From positions 1-16,967 of the forward strand of contig JAQGHZ010000545.1 in assembly GCA_028291485.1 (NCBI GenBank): a stretch of 16,967 nucleotides of DNA. The letters run 5' to 3'. Below the pieces are notes generated by a model that was not told where the DNA came from, did no database searches, and saw only the letters and a list, made by a program, of their open reading frames with translations. The stretch comes from Rubritepida sp. (GTDB taxonomy: Bacteria > Pseudomonadota > Alphaproteobacteria > Acetobacterales > Acetobacteraceae). This document shows, piece by piece, positions 1-8,737 of this stretch (its first letter is position 1; the number at the start of each line of letters is the position of its first letter). Made by a program: the position numbers and the translations under genes.

Positions 1-1
1 G

Positions 2-334
2 GCGCGGCAGGCCGCGGCCGACCTGCAGGTGGTGGTAGTCATGAAGGGCGGACGGACCTTCATCGTCACGCCGCAAGGGCGAGCTTGGTCCTGTGACCGC
101 GGAAATGTCGGCTTGGCGACGTCCGGCTCCGGCGACACACTGGCTGGCATCATCGGCGGATTGCTCGCGCGCGGGGCGGTTCCAGCGGAAGCGGCAATTT
201 GGGGCGTTTTTCTCCATGGCGAGGCGGGCGCGAAGCTAGCGCGGCGCGTGGGGCGCGTCGGATTCCTCGCGCGTGAACTATCGGGCGAGATTCCGCACAT
301 CATGGCGAGGTTCGATGGACGGGGCAGGCACTAA
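2..334 (+). CDS. nnrD: ADP/ATP-dependent NAD(P)H-hydrate dehydratase, C-terminal end (partial)
   Basis: The frame is open from base 2, so the 5' part of the gene lies outside the window; it ends with TAA at 332-334. The family dehydrates the damaged cofactor NAD(P)HX back to NAD(P)H in the cytoplasm, often as the C-terminal half of a bifunctional Nnr (YjeF) protein with an epimerase. The visible 110 residues carry the family's nucleotide-binding signature TSGSGDTLAGIIGGLLARGA, whose Asp is the usual catalytic base. The MKGG strand precedes it and the WGVFLHGEAG helix follows it. Whether the epimerase domain is fused upstream cannot be seen. A 6-bp hairpin (359-374, loop TCTG) follows the gene but lacks a clear T-run. 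The family call is confident; only the length is unknown. Confidence 0.9.
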   Translation, partial: ARQAAADLQVVVVMKGGRTFIVTPQGRAWSCDRGNVGLATSGSGDTLAGIIGGLLARGAVPAEAAIWGVFLHGEAGAKLARRVGRVGFLARELSGEIPHIMARFDGRGRH

Positions 335-597
335 CTTGCCGTCCGCCCTGCGGCGCAGGCGAAGTCTGCTTCGCGCCCTTGTCAGTCATCAGCATGCTGC
401 TGCGAGGTCCCTGAAAGCGGACAGCGGACTGCCTGAGAAAGCCAGCTTCATCGCCAAGTGGAACCCTTCACCGAGGGCGACAGCCTCGCGCTGGGGTCGT
501 GCGCCCGCACTCGTCCCTTGGGTTGTGACATACGAGCTGCACGGTGCGAGCAGCTGGGAAATGATCGCATGAGGCCGCTGGGTGCCTGGCGCGTGCC

Positions 598-889
598 TTA
601 GCCTGCCCGCATGCCTGTGAAGCGAATGATCTCCGCGTAGCGCGCCGTCTCCGCGGCAATGAACGCCGCAACTTCAGGCGACGATCCTGGCATCGCACTG
701 CCACCCAGATCGGAAAGCCTCTGCCGGACCGCGGGCTCGGCGAGCGCCTCGTTTCACCGCTGCATTGAGTAGCGCGACGGTCCCAGCCGCTGTCCCGCGT
801 GGCGCGCCCAGGCCGAACCACGAGCCGCCCTCATACCCCGGAAGGGCCTGCGCCACGGTCACCTCGGACGTGGCAGACAAGCCGACCAT
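598..889 (-). pseudogene. Bug/TctC-family tripartite tricarboxylate transporter substrate-binding protein, C-terminal remnant
   Basis: Read on the minus strand from about 889, one frame gives TSEVTVAQALPGYEGGSWFG and then a GLGAPRGT segment. This is the typical central motif of Bug/TctC periplasmic receptors, which deliver carboxylates and other small solutes to tripartite transporters. Near 750 the homology moves to a second frame reading EALAEPAVRQRLSDLGG, then FIAAETARYAEIIRFTGMRA, the classical Bug C-terminus, and stops at TAA 600-598. The shift implies a one-base indel. An in-frame TAA sits just upstream of the apparent ATG at 889, so the N-terminal two thirds (about 200 residues, including the signal peptide) is absent. 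I infer a dead fragment with no function. Confidence 0.8.
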
Positions 890-1138
890 GCATTAAGATC
901 CACCCCGGACCACCTCATGGGGGCACGCTACACCCACCACGCCAGATTGAACCGACTGTCAGATCAAGTTGCTACTTCTACACTTAAACCTCGAATCTCT
1001 TCCGTCGGGCGAACCAGTTTCGGGATTTCGGTCAGTGTCATCACCGAACCGCCGCCACCAGACCAGCGCGCCGGGGCCGCGACGCTCGGCAACGATCTAG
1101 ACTTCGGTCAGGACTCCGATCAGAAGAAGGTCGAGCGC

Positions 1139-1906
1139 ATGCGAGAACATTCACGTCTTGGAGTTGTCCAGGGCGCTCATACCGTCGGCCGGCGGGCGAA
1201 CGACCGGCTTCATGGCGCGTGGAGGATCATCTTAGTCGCCTTCGTTGCGGCGGCATCGCCCGTCCTCTCGCATGCCCGGGCCCAGCCCGCCTGCCCGATG
1301 CGGAGCACTGCGTCGCCGCAGGTCGAAGTCGTGATCCTCGACCCCCAGCCTCGCCTCAGCCGCGACACGACCGTATCGGCGCTGCACGGCCTCTCTGGCC
1401 AGCCGCAGCGAGCCAACTTCCACCACCTCGGTGTTACCGTCTTAAGGATGGAGTGGCAGGGAGAGGTCCAACTGTCCGTGGCCACCGATCCTCAGGGGAT
1501 CTGCGCCGTAGTTACTCGCGTGCGCGTCACGCTCGCCCACGTCGGCCACCGCATCCTGATCGCGCGCGAGATCCCACAGGGCGGCTGCCTCTACCAGGAG
1601 GTCGAGACGCACGAGCGCCGCCACGTCGCAGCGAACCGTCGGGCCTTGCGCGAGGCGGTCGCGCCAGTGGGGCGCGCCCTCGAGGCCTGGGCGGCTAACG
1701 CTGAGACGCGGGCGGCGACGGCCGAGGCAGCGCGCGAAGCGCTAGTGTCCGGCCTGCAAGCGACGATGACGCCACTGATCGCGGCGGTGCAAGAGCGGCG
1801 CGACGTGGCGAACCGGGCGATCGACTCACCAGAGGAGTACCGGCGCATCGCGCAGTCCTGCGGTGTGGACCAACTTCGGCTGCAGGACCGGCTGCGGAAC
1901 CCGTAG
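1139..1906 (+). CDS. Putative secreted HExxH-motif protein of unknown function
   Basis: I do not recognise a named family. I chose ATG 1139 because AGAAGAAGG (1122-1130) lies 8 bases upstream; the frame is open back to 917, but that part does not look like protein. The 255-residue product has a basic N-terminus, a hydrophobic stretch at about residues 29-43 and a plausible signal peptidase I site after Ala-Arg-Ala (about residue 48), so export is likely. Residues 157-162 read THERRH, an HExxH pattern (His158, Glu159, His162) typical of zinc metalloproteases, and an Ala-rich helical region follows. It could be a DUF922-like predicted zinc protease or a chance HExxH; no third zinc ligand can be assigned. 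It stands alone between a pseudogene and an uncertain region. Confidence 0.65.
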   Translation: MREHSRLGVVQGAHTVGRRANDRLHGAWRIILVAFVAAASPVLSHARAQPACPMRSTASPQVEVVILDPQPRLSRDTTVSALHGLSGQPQRANFHHLGVTVLRMEWQGEVQLSVATDPQGICAVVTRVRVTLAHVGHRILIAREIPQGGCLYQEVETHERRHVAANRRALREAVAPVGRALEAWAANAETRAATAEAAREALVSGLQATMTPLIAAVQERRDVANRAIDSPEEYRRIAQSCGVDQLRLQDRLRNP

Positions 1907-2407
1907 GTCACCGGTAATCTTACATGACGGGAGGCCGGCACGCCCGTGCCGAAGCCATGCTCGACCGTGATGGACGCGCCGAAAGGCAGACGGTGCAGCG
2001 CTGCTTCGCTTGCGCGATGTCGTAGGCGTGCTCCAACGACGTTCGGGACACGTCGGCACGCGACGCGGTGACCAGCGCGACACCCAGCACGGCGAGCGGT
2101 GAAATGTCGGCGCGATGCTCAAGGCATTCCACCGGCGGCTGACGCTGCAGGGCCTGACCGGCGGAGAGGTGCTTCTCAACGAGGTCTATGCCCGGCGCCA
2201 GGCAGCCCGCCTGCCGCGCCGCCGTCCGCTGAAGGTGGTAGACTGGCTGCGCCAGGGCTATCCGCCCGATGGGCCGAGCACCACGCACGGTTGACGAAGA
2301 TCCTTGGGAGAGCTTCTGGGATCGGCGCCCAGCGTCCGCTTCGGCAGGCGGCGCTCCGGAAGCTGCCGGACCGCTTTCGGCCAAATTCGGCCATCAGTGC
2401 CCGCCTG
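1907..2407. other. Stretch of 501 bases without a confident gene
   Basis: All frames show some GC bias and both strands carry short competing ORFs. On the minus strand a frame ending at 1920 contains LAVLGVALVTASRADVSR followed by a Cys-x-x-Cys (CTVC); this looks like a signal peptide followed by a short mature region, but no convincing start was found. On the plus strand a 59-codon ORF (2115-2294) is listed separately. I see no repeat, RNA gene or terminator. The stretch may be the remains of one or two decayed genes. Confidence 0.4.
2115..2294 (+). CDS. Possible small hypothetical protein (59 aa)
   Basis: An ATG at 2115 opens a 59-residue frame that ends in TGA 2292-2294, with nearly every codon ending in G or C, as in true genes of this window. 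The product is basic, with a helix-like start (MLKAFHRRLTLQGL) and a later KVVDWLRQGYP segment; the latter faintly resembles the N-terminus of DUF3349 proteins, but the order of elements does not match. There is no good ribosome binding site, and an in-frame TGA lies at 2100-2102, so it may be a fragment of a longer lost gene. It could equally be a chance ORF in GC-rich DNA. Confidence 0.25.
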   Translation: MLKAFHRRLTLQGLTGGEVLLNEVYARRQAARLPRRRPLKVVDWLRQGYPPDGPSTTHG

Positions 2408-2647
2408 TCAGCAATCGGGGCCATTGGGTGCGGGTGCCTTTGATTTGCGGGTTTCCCGAGCACGCTCCAGCGACGCTGCCTTGCGCCGCTCCGGCCGCAA
2501 TTCCTCGATCGTCGGCTGCCACCAGCCTCGTGCCAGGTCTGATGGGCTGCGCGGTGTCCGCGCAGGCCAAGCCTGAACCAGCTCGGCATGGCTCGGCCTG
2601 CGCCACGCCGCCCAGATGAGGTCGGCAGGTCCGGCGATGATGTCGGG
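2408..2647 (-). pseudogene. In-frame continuation of the HARP-like gene after a TAA (79 codons)
   Basis: Directly after TAA 2650-2648, the same minus-strand frame runs 79 codons to TGA 2410-2408. It has GC-rich third positions and protein-like content: PDIIAGPADLIWAAWRRPSH, then PSDLARGWWQPTIEELRPER and a Lys/Arg-rich end. No ATG, GTG or TTG lies near its beginning, so it cannot easily be a separate gene. The simplest reading is that it is the original C-terminus and that TAA replaces a Tyr codon (TAT or TAC). Alternatives are stop-codon readthrough or a sequencing error; the family's true C-terminus is not known to me. Confidence 0.5.
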
Positions 2648-3331
2648 TTAGAAGCGGTCGGCCGTCATGGGCTCGACGAGCTCGCCGGTGACACTTGTGA
2701 ACATCACCCATCCGACGTGGGTCATCAGCACGCGGTCGAGCGGTGGCAAGGCATCCTCCGGCACCGGGTAACGCTTTCTGCGAAGCTCGGCAGCAAGCGA
2801 TCGCCTGTTCTCATCTTCAGGGGAGGCTTGACGGCTCTGCTTGCGCTTCCGCCGCTCGTCGGGCTCGGCCAGACGCGCGGCGCTCTCGATGGCAGGCCAG
2901 CGCCTGCGTAGCTCCTCGTGCGACCGAAACGGCACGCGCCAGGACTTGAGAGCTGGATCCCAACGGGCCCAGGGCACCTCCCGCAACTCGGTGATGACGG
3001 TCCGCGAATACGGCGTCCGGATCACGATGCCGTCGCCCACCTCCAGGTAGGGGCTCGTGATGGGCTCGAACGTGAAGGCGTCATGGCCACGCTGGTCGGC
3101 ATAGGCCAGCACGCCCGACCATTCGCGCCCCGACCAGGCCGTGAGGCGTCGCTCCGCCCGGGTCCCCGGCACAAACCAGGCGCCCAGCTCCTCACGCCAG
3201 CGTGCCCGCGGGAATGCCTCACGAAAGCGCTCCACCGTCGCACGGTCATAGGGAAAGGCAGCGATCGCTCCGGGCGGACCATCGGCGGCATCCCGCTGCA
3301 CCACGCTGAACTCGACCCTCTCGCTGGCCAC
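2648..3331 (-). CDS. Protein with two HARP-like repeats (227 aa, probably cut short by TAA)
   Basis: The GTG at 3331-3329 is preceded by GGAG with good spacing. Two internal copies of one module are visible. Residues 26-66 start FPYDRATVERFREAFPRARW and go on to a GAWFVPG strand. Residues 103-148 include SRTVITELREVPWARWDP and KSWRVPF. The pattern (hydrophobic strand, helix, R-W/Y-D, then K/G-x-W-x-V/F-P) matches HARP domains, known from SMARCAL1-type annealing helicases, where they bind forked DNA. No helicase domain is present here. A charged linker (about 158-190, rich in Arg, Lys and Glu) separates the repeats from a C-terminal region ending near GELVEPMTADRF. Beyond the TAA the same frame continues with coding character (see 2408-2647). 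A DNA-binding role is inference. Confidence 0.6.
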   Translation of the reverse strand: MASERVEFSVVQRDAADGPPGAIAAFPYDRATVERFREAFPRARWREELGAWFVPGTRAERRLTAWSGREWSGVLAYADQRGHDAFTFEPITSPYLEVGDGIVIRTPYSRTVITELREVPWARWDPALKSWRVPFRSHEELRRRWPAIESAARLAEPDERRKRKQSRQASPEDENRRSLAAELRRKRYPVPEDALPPLDRVLMTHVGWVMFTSVTGELVEPMTADRF

Positions 3332-3593
3332 TGATCGCTCCGTTTGAGACAGCGCGGCGTCCTCAAGATCCGGCCGAACTGCGGGAAGCCTCGGGGCTTA
3401 AGAGAACGTGGTTTCGGGCACGGATTGCGTCGCCGACCAGTCGAAAAACAAGCAAACCGCAAATCGGTTGCCGAAATTCTGTGGTCCATTACAGCGGGCT
3501 AAGCCTTGAGGGCAAAATCGGCCTATCCTCAAGGTTCGGAGACTGCGCGGCGCTGATGCCGGCTTCCTGACCGGCGCGACCCTACTGGCCTAT

Positions 3594-5381
3594 GTGCTGA
3601 CCGTGCCGAGGGTCTTCGCCGGGATGGACATCCTCGTTCCGGCCCTGGTCTGCCTGCCCTTCGGCCTGGCCGCCGCCGTCCTGGCGCGCGCCGATCTGGC
3701 GCGATCCGAGCCACCCGTCGGCTGGCTGGGCCTCGTGGCCTCGGGCGGCTTCGCGCTGATCTGGTCGCTCGAGACCACCACGCGCTTCTCGGCCTTTCCC
3801 GCCGGCGGCATCTTTCCCCTGGCGCTCGACGCCACGATGTTCTCGGGCCTCATTGCTGAGCTCGGGGACTGGCGGATGGTCGGGCGGATGAGCTCCAGCC
3901 TCGCCGATGTGCCGACCGACCTCTACCATTTCGCGAGCTTCGGCTTCGCCGCCCTGGCCGTGCGCCTGGGGCTGGAGCCGATGCAGGCCATGCCGCGGGT
4001 CTGGGTGGCGCTTGGCCCGCTGTTCATATCCGTGGGTCTCCACCTGCTCGGGCGGACCCTGGCCGGCCCTGCCGCGGGAATTGTCGCAGTCCTGCTCCTC
4101 GTCGTGCTGCCCGAGCCGGCCTCTTACGGGTTGGCCCAACCCTTCCTCTCCTTTCATTGGATGTCCGAGGTCTCGCCCGGCGCCGCCTATGCGATCGGCG
4201 CGATCTGCGTGTCCTTCAGCCTGCTGGCGCTCTGGTGCCGGGAGCGCGGCTACCGCCTGCTCGCCGCTTCGGCAGCGATGATGGCGCTGGGCTTCCTGCT
4301 CCGGGCGCATCTGGTGCTTTGGGCGGCGGCGCCCTGGGCGGCCGTGGCGGTGGCCGGATGGCCCGGGCTACGCCCGCTGCTGCGTGCCGTGCTGCTCCTG
4401 CTCGGCGCGCTCGTCCTGGCGGGCGGGCTGGTCTTCGCCGGCCGCGCCGAGGTCGCGCAGGTCGGGTTCGGCCAATACGCCGGAGGCTTCCTCCTGCTGG
4501 TCGGCACCGTCTTCGTGCCCAACGGCTACATGGGCGTCTCGACCTGGCTCGTGGCCCATCTCGGCCTGGGCGGCTCGGCGCTGCCGCTGGCCCTGATCGC
4601 GCTCGGCGCCATGGGCGGCGCGCCGCTGCTGACCTTCCTGATGGGCGCCGTCCTACTCCGGCGCCGGCTTTCGGCCATCGACGTGCTGCCCTTCGCCCTC
4701 TTGGCCTGGGCGGCGGCCCTCATGATCCTGGCGCCCACACCGTTTCACGGCGATTCGTCCGAGTTCCGGCAGCGCGGCTTTCTGCTGGTGGTGGTGATTC
4801 TGATCGCCTGGAACGCGCGCTGGGTCCTGCTCGGCCTTCCTGCCCTCGCGGCGCGCGGCGCCGCGCTCGGGCTGGCCGCCTGCGCGGGGCTCCTGGTCAC
4901 GTGGCTATGCGTCGCCGACTGGAAGGCGCCGCGCACCGCCTATTTCCAGCAGTTCCGGGCGACGCCGGTCTCCGCGGCGATGGTCGAGGGCGGCGCCTGG
5001 CTGCGCGCGCATGCCGTGCCGGGTGGGAGCTTCGTCGTCGACCGCCAGAACCTCGAAACGATCGCGGCGGATGACGGCACCTTGCTCTCGGCTTTTTCGG
5101 GCCTGCCGGCCTGGATCTCCCGTGCGGCGCTTCACCTGAAGCGCGAGGGCGCGGCCGCGACGGAGGCCCGGCATCGGCTGGACGTCCTCGCGGAGATGGC
5201 CGCGGCGCCGGATGCGGCGGCTGCGATGTCCCTGCTGTGCCGCGAGGGCGTCAGCTTCTACGTCGTGACCGGCGACGCCCCGTCCTGGGATCCGGAGCGG
5301 CGGGCCGCCGCGTTCCGGGCCGAGGGCCTCTCCATCTGGCCGACCGGCACCGATCGGCCGTGCGCCCGGCCGCGCGGCTAA
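3594..5381 (+). CDS. Polytopic inner-membrane protein, GT-C glycosyltransferase-like
   Basis: This is a 595-residue protein with about twelve hydrophobic segments up to residue ~440, then a soluble C-terminal domain of about 150 residues. The architecture, with a tail holding WLRAHAVPGGSFVVDRQN and later LLCREGVSFYVVTG, resembles bacterial GT-C membrane glycosyltransferases or O-antigen-type proteins, which use lipid-linked sugars at the periplasmic face. I see no decisive catalytic motif. The GTG at 3594 is the first usual start codon, but the frame is open from 3510 and looks coding from about 3540 (GADAGFLTGATLLAYV), which would complete the first membrane helix. The true start is therefore either a rare codon or has been lost. 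No recognisable operon partners lie nearby. The membrane topology is sure; the enzymatic role is tentative. Confidence 0.7.
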   Translation: MLTVPRVFAGMDILVPALVCLPFGLAAAVLARADLARSEPPVGWLGLVASGGFALIWSLETTTRFSAFPAGGIFPLALDATMFSGLIAELGDWRMVGRMSSSLADVPTDLYHFASFGFAALAVRLGLEPMQAMPRVWVALGPLFISVGLHLLGRTLAGPAAGIVAVLLLVVLPEPASYGLAQPFLSFHWMSEVSPGAAYAIGAICVSFSLLALWCRERGYRLLAASAAMMALGFLLRAHLVLWAAAPWAAVAVAGWPGLRPLLRAVLLLLGALVLAGGLVFAGRAEVAQVGFGQYAGGFLLLVGTVFVPNGYMGVSTWLVAHLGLGGSALPLALIALGAMGGAPLLTFLMGAVLLRRRLSAIDVLPFALLAWAAALMILAPTPFHGDSSEFRQRGFLLVVVILIAWNARWVLLGLPALAARGAALGLAACAGLLVTWLCVADWKAPRTAYFQQFRATPVSAAMVEGGAWLRAHAVPGGSFVVDRQNLETIAADDGTLLSAFSGLPAWISRAALHLKREGAAATEARHRLDVLAEMAAAPDAAAAMSLLCREGVSFYVVTGDAPSWDPERRAAAFRAEGLSIWPTGTDRPCARPRG

Positions 5382-5644
5382 GGGCCCAGGGCTGCTCGGC
5401 TGGAGTCGCCCCATGAGGGTCGTCGTCGCCGCGAAATTTCGGCCACGAGGCTTCCGGCCTGGCGACCTGGGCTATCGGGAAGGCGGACCAACAAGCCTTT
5501 CTGCCGGCCTCATTTGGCCGCCAGACGCAGCGACGCCGCAAAGCGCAGGCCACCTCCGCCATGAAAAGCCCGATCGACCGCGCCGCGAAGTCCACCGTCC
5601 TGGGGGGCCAGGGTAACCCCTGGATCTCATTGGCCGCTCGCGTC

Positions 5645-6562
<918 letters not shown>

Positions 6563-6734
6563 CTTTCGCCCTATTGGTGGATGCGCTGCGGTATCGGTCT
6601 TAATGACGAAGCAGTTTAAGCGCGTGCAAAATCGGGGCGAACGATAGTCAACCCGCTGCCCTATAGATCGCCGATGAGGCGTGCGTTCGTGCGCCCAAAA
6701 TTTGGCGCCGCTGCTAGACGGCACGGCCCAGATT

Positions 6735-6763
6735 GGATGCCGAGATAAGAACCGGAGTTTGGC
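6735..6763 (+). promoter_or_regulatory. Ada-box-like motif, copy A (upstream of first SnoaL-like gene)
   Basis: This copy is a weak match to the repeated 29-bp motif: it keeps AAGAACCGGAGTTTGG but has ATAAG in place of GCAAG and a diverged left half. It is oriented towards the gene at 6841 and ends 77 bases before it. The role is inferred from the better copies at 7567, 10725 and 11136. Confidence 0.5.
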
Positions 6764-6840
6764 AATCTCAAGTGAGGGTTACTTCTCGCGCAGATCATCG
6801 AGGTCATCGGTGATCGGAAGCCAATGTGAGAGAGGTATCT

Positions 6841-7290
6841 ATGAGTAAGGAAGACGACAACAAGGCCGTGGTGGTGAAGTGGTTCACGCATTTCTGGGGT
6901 GAGATCTGCAATCTGGACGTCGTCAATGAAATCGCCGCGCCAGATATATTGCTGAAGTACTCGCTCCATGAGCCGCGTCGCGGCCATGCTGACATCAAGG
7001 CCTTCATGACCGATTTCCGGGCGGCGTTCCCGGATCTGCAGTTCGGCGCTACCGCCGATCTGATCGCGGAGGGCGACTTCGTCGTCGGCCAGTGGGAAGG
7101 CGGCGGCACGCACACCGGGCCGGCCTTCAGTGACTTCCTGATCGGCTCGCTGCCTGCGGCGACCGGCAGGAAGATGCGCTTCACTGGCACCACCGTGCTG
7201 CGCGTCGTGGACGGCAAGATCGTCGAGGAGATCGGTCTCGACGATGGCGTCACTGCGCTCACGCAGCTGGGTCTGCTGAAGGCAGCGTGA
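6841..7290 (+). CDS. SnoaL-like (NTF2-fold) polyketide cyclase-type protein 1
   Basis: ATG 6841 is chosen over GTG 6826 because GAGAGAGG (6828-6835) lies 5 bases upstream. The 149-residue product has the SnoaL-like pattern throughout: an N-terminal helix with NKAVVVKWF, IKAFMTDFRAAFPDLQF, then a strand region with GTHTGPAFSDFLIGSLPAATG, and VLRVVDGKIVEE near the end. The family forms small alpha+beta barrels with a deep pocket; known members are aldol cyclases, hydrolases and many orphans, so the substrate cannot be named. It is monocistronic: an Ada-box-like motif lies upstream and a perfect 12-bp hairpin follows. Two paralogues lie at 13234 and 13845, flanking the alkylation-repair genes on the other side. 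A cytoplasmic role in handling alkylating agents or their products is inference. Confidence 0.85.
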   Translation: MSKEDDNKAVVVKWFTHFWGEICNLDVVNEIAAPDILLKYSLHEPRRGHADIKAFMTDFRAAFPDLQFGATADLIAEGDFVVGQWEGGGTHTGPAFSDFLIGSLPAATGRKMRFTGTTVLRVVDGKIVEEIGLDDGVTALTQLGLLKAA

Positions 7291-7330
7291 TCGAACGGCG
7301 CTGCCCGCGGCGCCGATCCAAATCTCGCAC

Positions 7331-7361
7331 GAGGCCCGCGCGTTTTCCACGCGCGGGCCTC
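7331..7361 (+). terminator. Hairpin terminator after SnoaL-like gene 1
   Basis: A perfect 12-bp inverted repeat (GAGGCCCGCGCG, 7-base loop, CGCGCGGGCCTC) begins 40 bases after the stop codon. The downstream T-run is weak (ACTCGTTTA), so termination strength is uncertain, but its position separates this gene from ada. Confidence 0.65.
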
Positions 7362-7406
7362 ACTCGTTTAGGTTGCCAAATTGGGGACGAAATGGCCAGA
7401 CAAGGC

Positions 7407-7435
7407 GATATGCGTAGCAAGAGGCGGAGCGCCGC
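7407..7435 (+). promoter_or_regulatory. Possible distal Ada-box-like motif, copy H
   Basis: GATATGCGTAGCAAGAGG followed by CGGAGC fits the spacing of the repeated motif (10 bases, GCAAG, 3 bases, CGGAG). It lies 190 bases upstream of ada and 160 bases before the stronger copy at 7567. No gene starts between the two, so it may be an auxiliary site or chance. Confidence 0.35.
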
Positions 7436-7566
7436 CTAAGGATCGTAGCGCTATGCCTCCTGAAGATCGCAACAGATTATCAGGAACTTTCGTCATGATC
7501 CGCAGGGGCTACGCACCTTGGCGGTTACGTTCCTTTTCAGGATCGCCCCGGCAATCCGATCAAATT

Positions 7567-7595
7567 CGATTCGAAAGCAAGAGCCGGAGTGCGGG
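7567..7595 (+). promoter_or_regulatory. Ada-box-like operator, copy B (ada promoter)
   Basis: CGATTCGAAAGCAAG followed by AGCCGGAGTGCGGG. GATTCGAAAGCAA is close to the AAT-N6-GCAA Ada box known from E. coli, where methylated Ada binds just upstream of -35. It ends 32 bases before ATG 7628, leaving room for a short leader only, and implies autoregulation of ada. Confidence 0.7.
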
Positions 7596-7627
7596 CGGTT
7601 TGGTCGCGCTGCAGTTTGAGCCAACAC

Positions 7628-8731
7628 ATGGCGAAACGAGCTACCATGAGCATGACCCTCGCGACCCGACCGAACATCAGCCACGGCAGCGTGGCCGACG
7701 ATCCGCGCTGGGCCCGGATTGTCGCGCGCGATCGCTCGGCGGATGGCCAGCTTTGGTACTCCGTGATGACGACGGGGATCTATTGCCGGCCGTCTTGTCC
7801 GTCACGGACGGCTAACCCGAAAAACGTTCAGCTGCACGACTCTCTCGCCTCGGCGAAGGCGACAGGCTTCCGCTCCTGCAAGCGATGCAATCCGGACGGC
7901 CAATCGGTAGATGGCGAGAATACCGCGCTGGTCGCGCAGGCGTGCCGCATGATCGAGGCAAGCGAGGAGGAGCCGTCGCTGAACGCGCTTGCCGCCGCCG
8001 TCGGTCGAAGCGCCAGCTACTTCCATCGCGTCTTCAAGGCGACGACCGGCCTCACGCCCAAGGATTATGCGACGGCGCACCGTGCCGCGAAGGTGCGGGA
8101 AGGCCTGGCCAATGGCACCAGCGTGACCGAAGCGATGTACGACGCCGGCTTCAATTCGAGCGGCCGCTTCTACGAGAAGTCGACCGGAATGCTCGGGATG
8201 ACACCCACCCAGTATCGCTCCGGTGGGGTCAACGAGGAGATCCATTTCGCCGTAGGGCAGACCTCCCTCGGCGCCATCCTCGTTGCATCGAGCAAGAAGG
8301 GCGTCGCAGCGATCCTGCTCGGCGAGGATCCGGACCAGCTGGTCCGGAATCTGCAGGATCGATTCCGCAGGGCTGCACTGATCGGCGCGGACGGTGACTA
8401 TGAGGCGCTTGTGGCGCGGGTGGTGGGCTTCGTCGAAGCGCCGGAGCTGGGGCTCGATTTGCCGCTCGATGTCCGCGGCACGGCTTTCCAGCAACGCGTG
8501 TGGCAGGCGCTGCGAGAGATCCCGGTCGGATCGACGGTTTCCTATGCGGAAATCGCGCGACGCATCGGCCGCCCGAAGGCGGTGCGCGCCGTTGCCGGTG
8601 CTTGCGCCGCCAACAACATCGCCGTCGCGATCCCCTGTCATCGCGTGGTGCGCAATGACGGCGCGTTGTCCGGCTATGCCTGGGGCGTCGAGCGCAAGCG
8701 CGAGTTGATCCACCGCGAAGCAACGCCCTAA
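7628..8731 (+). CDS. ada: Ada: bifunctional methyl-sensing activator and O6-methylguanine-DNA methyltransferase
   Basis: The product is 367 residues, close to the E. coli Ada length plus a short N-terminal extension. The N-terminal zinc domain has Cys53 and Cys57 (GIYCRPSCPSR) and Cys84 and Cys87 (FRSCKRC), the four ligands; Cys53 corresponds to the Cys that takes methyl groups from phosphotriesters and turns Ada into an activator. A two-helix AraC-type DNA-binding domain follows (about 100-197, GFNSSGRFYEKSTGMLGMTP). The C-terminal methyltransferase domain has the acceptor in IPCHRVVRNDG (Cys337) and the arginine finger in AVRAVAGACAANN. ATG 7628 is preferred; 7646 and 7652 are alternatives. 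Seven bases separate it from alkA, and an operon alkA-unknown-alkB follows. An Ada-box-like site lies immediately upstream, so autoregulation is likely. Confidence 0.96.
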   Translation: MAKRATMSMTLATRPNISHGSVADDPRWARIVARDRSADGQLWYSVMTTGIYCRPSCPSRTANPKNVQLHDSLASAKATGFRSCKRCNPDGQSVDGENTALVAQACRMIEASEEEPSLNALAAAVGRSASYFHRVFKATTGLTPKDYATAHRAAKVREGLANGTSVTEAMYDAGFNSSGRFYEKSTGMLGMTPTQYRSGGVNEEIHFAVGQTSLGAILVASSKKGVAAILLGEDPDQLVRNLQDRFRRAALIGADGDYEALVARVVGFVEAPELGLDLPLDVRGTAFQQRVWQALREIPVGSTVSYAEIARRIGRPKAVRAVAGACAANNIAVAIPCHRVVRNDGALSGYAWGVERKRELIHREATP

Positions 8732-8737
8732 TCCATC

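Noticed and set aside
917..1138. Upstream extension of the HExxH gene to ATG 917
   Set aside because: The extra 74 residues show no protein-like pattern, and a good ribosome binding site precedes ATG 1139, with the signal peptide following.
3582..4310. 242-codon open frame on the minus strand, rich in Gly, Glu, Gln and Arg
   Set aside because: It mirrors the membrane protein gene on the plus strand; low-complexity composition is typical of antisense frames in GC-rich genes.
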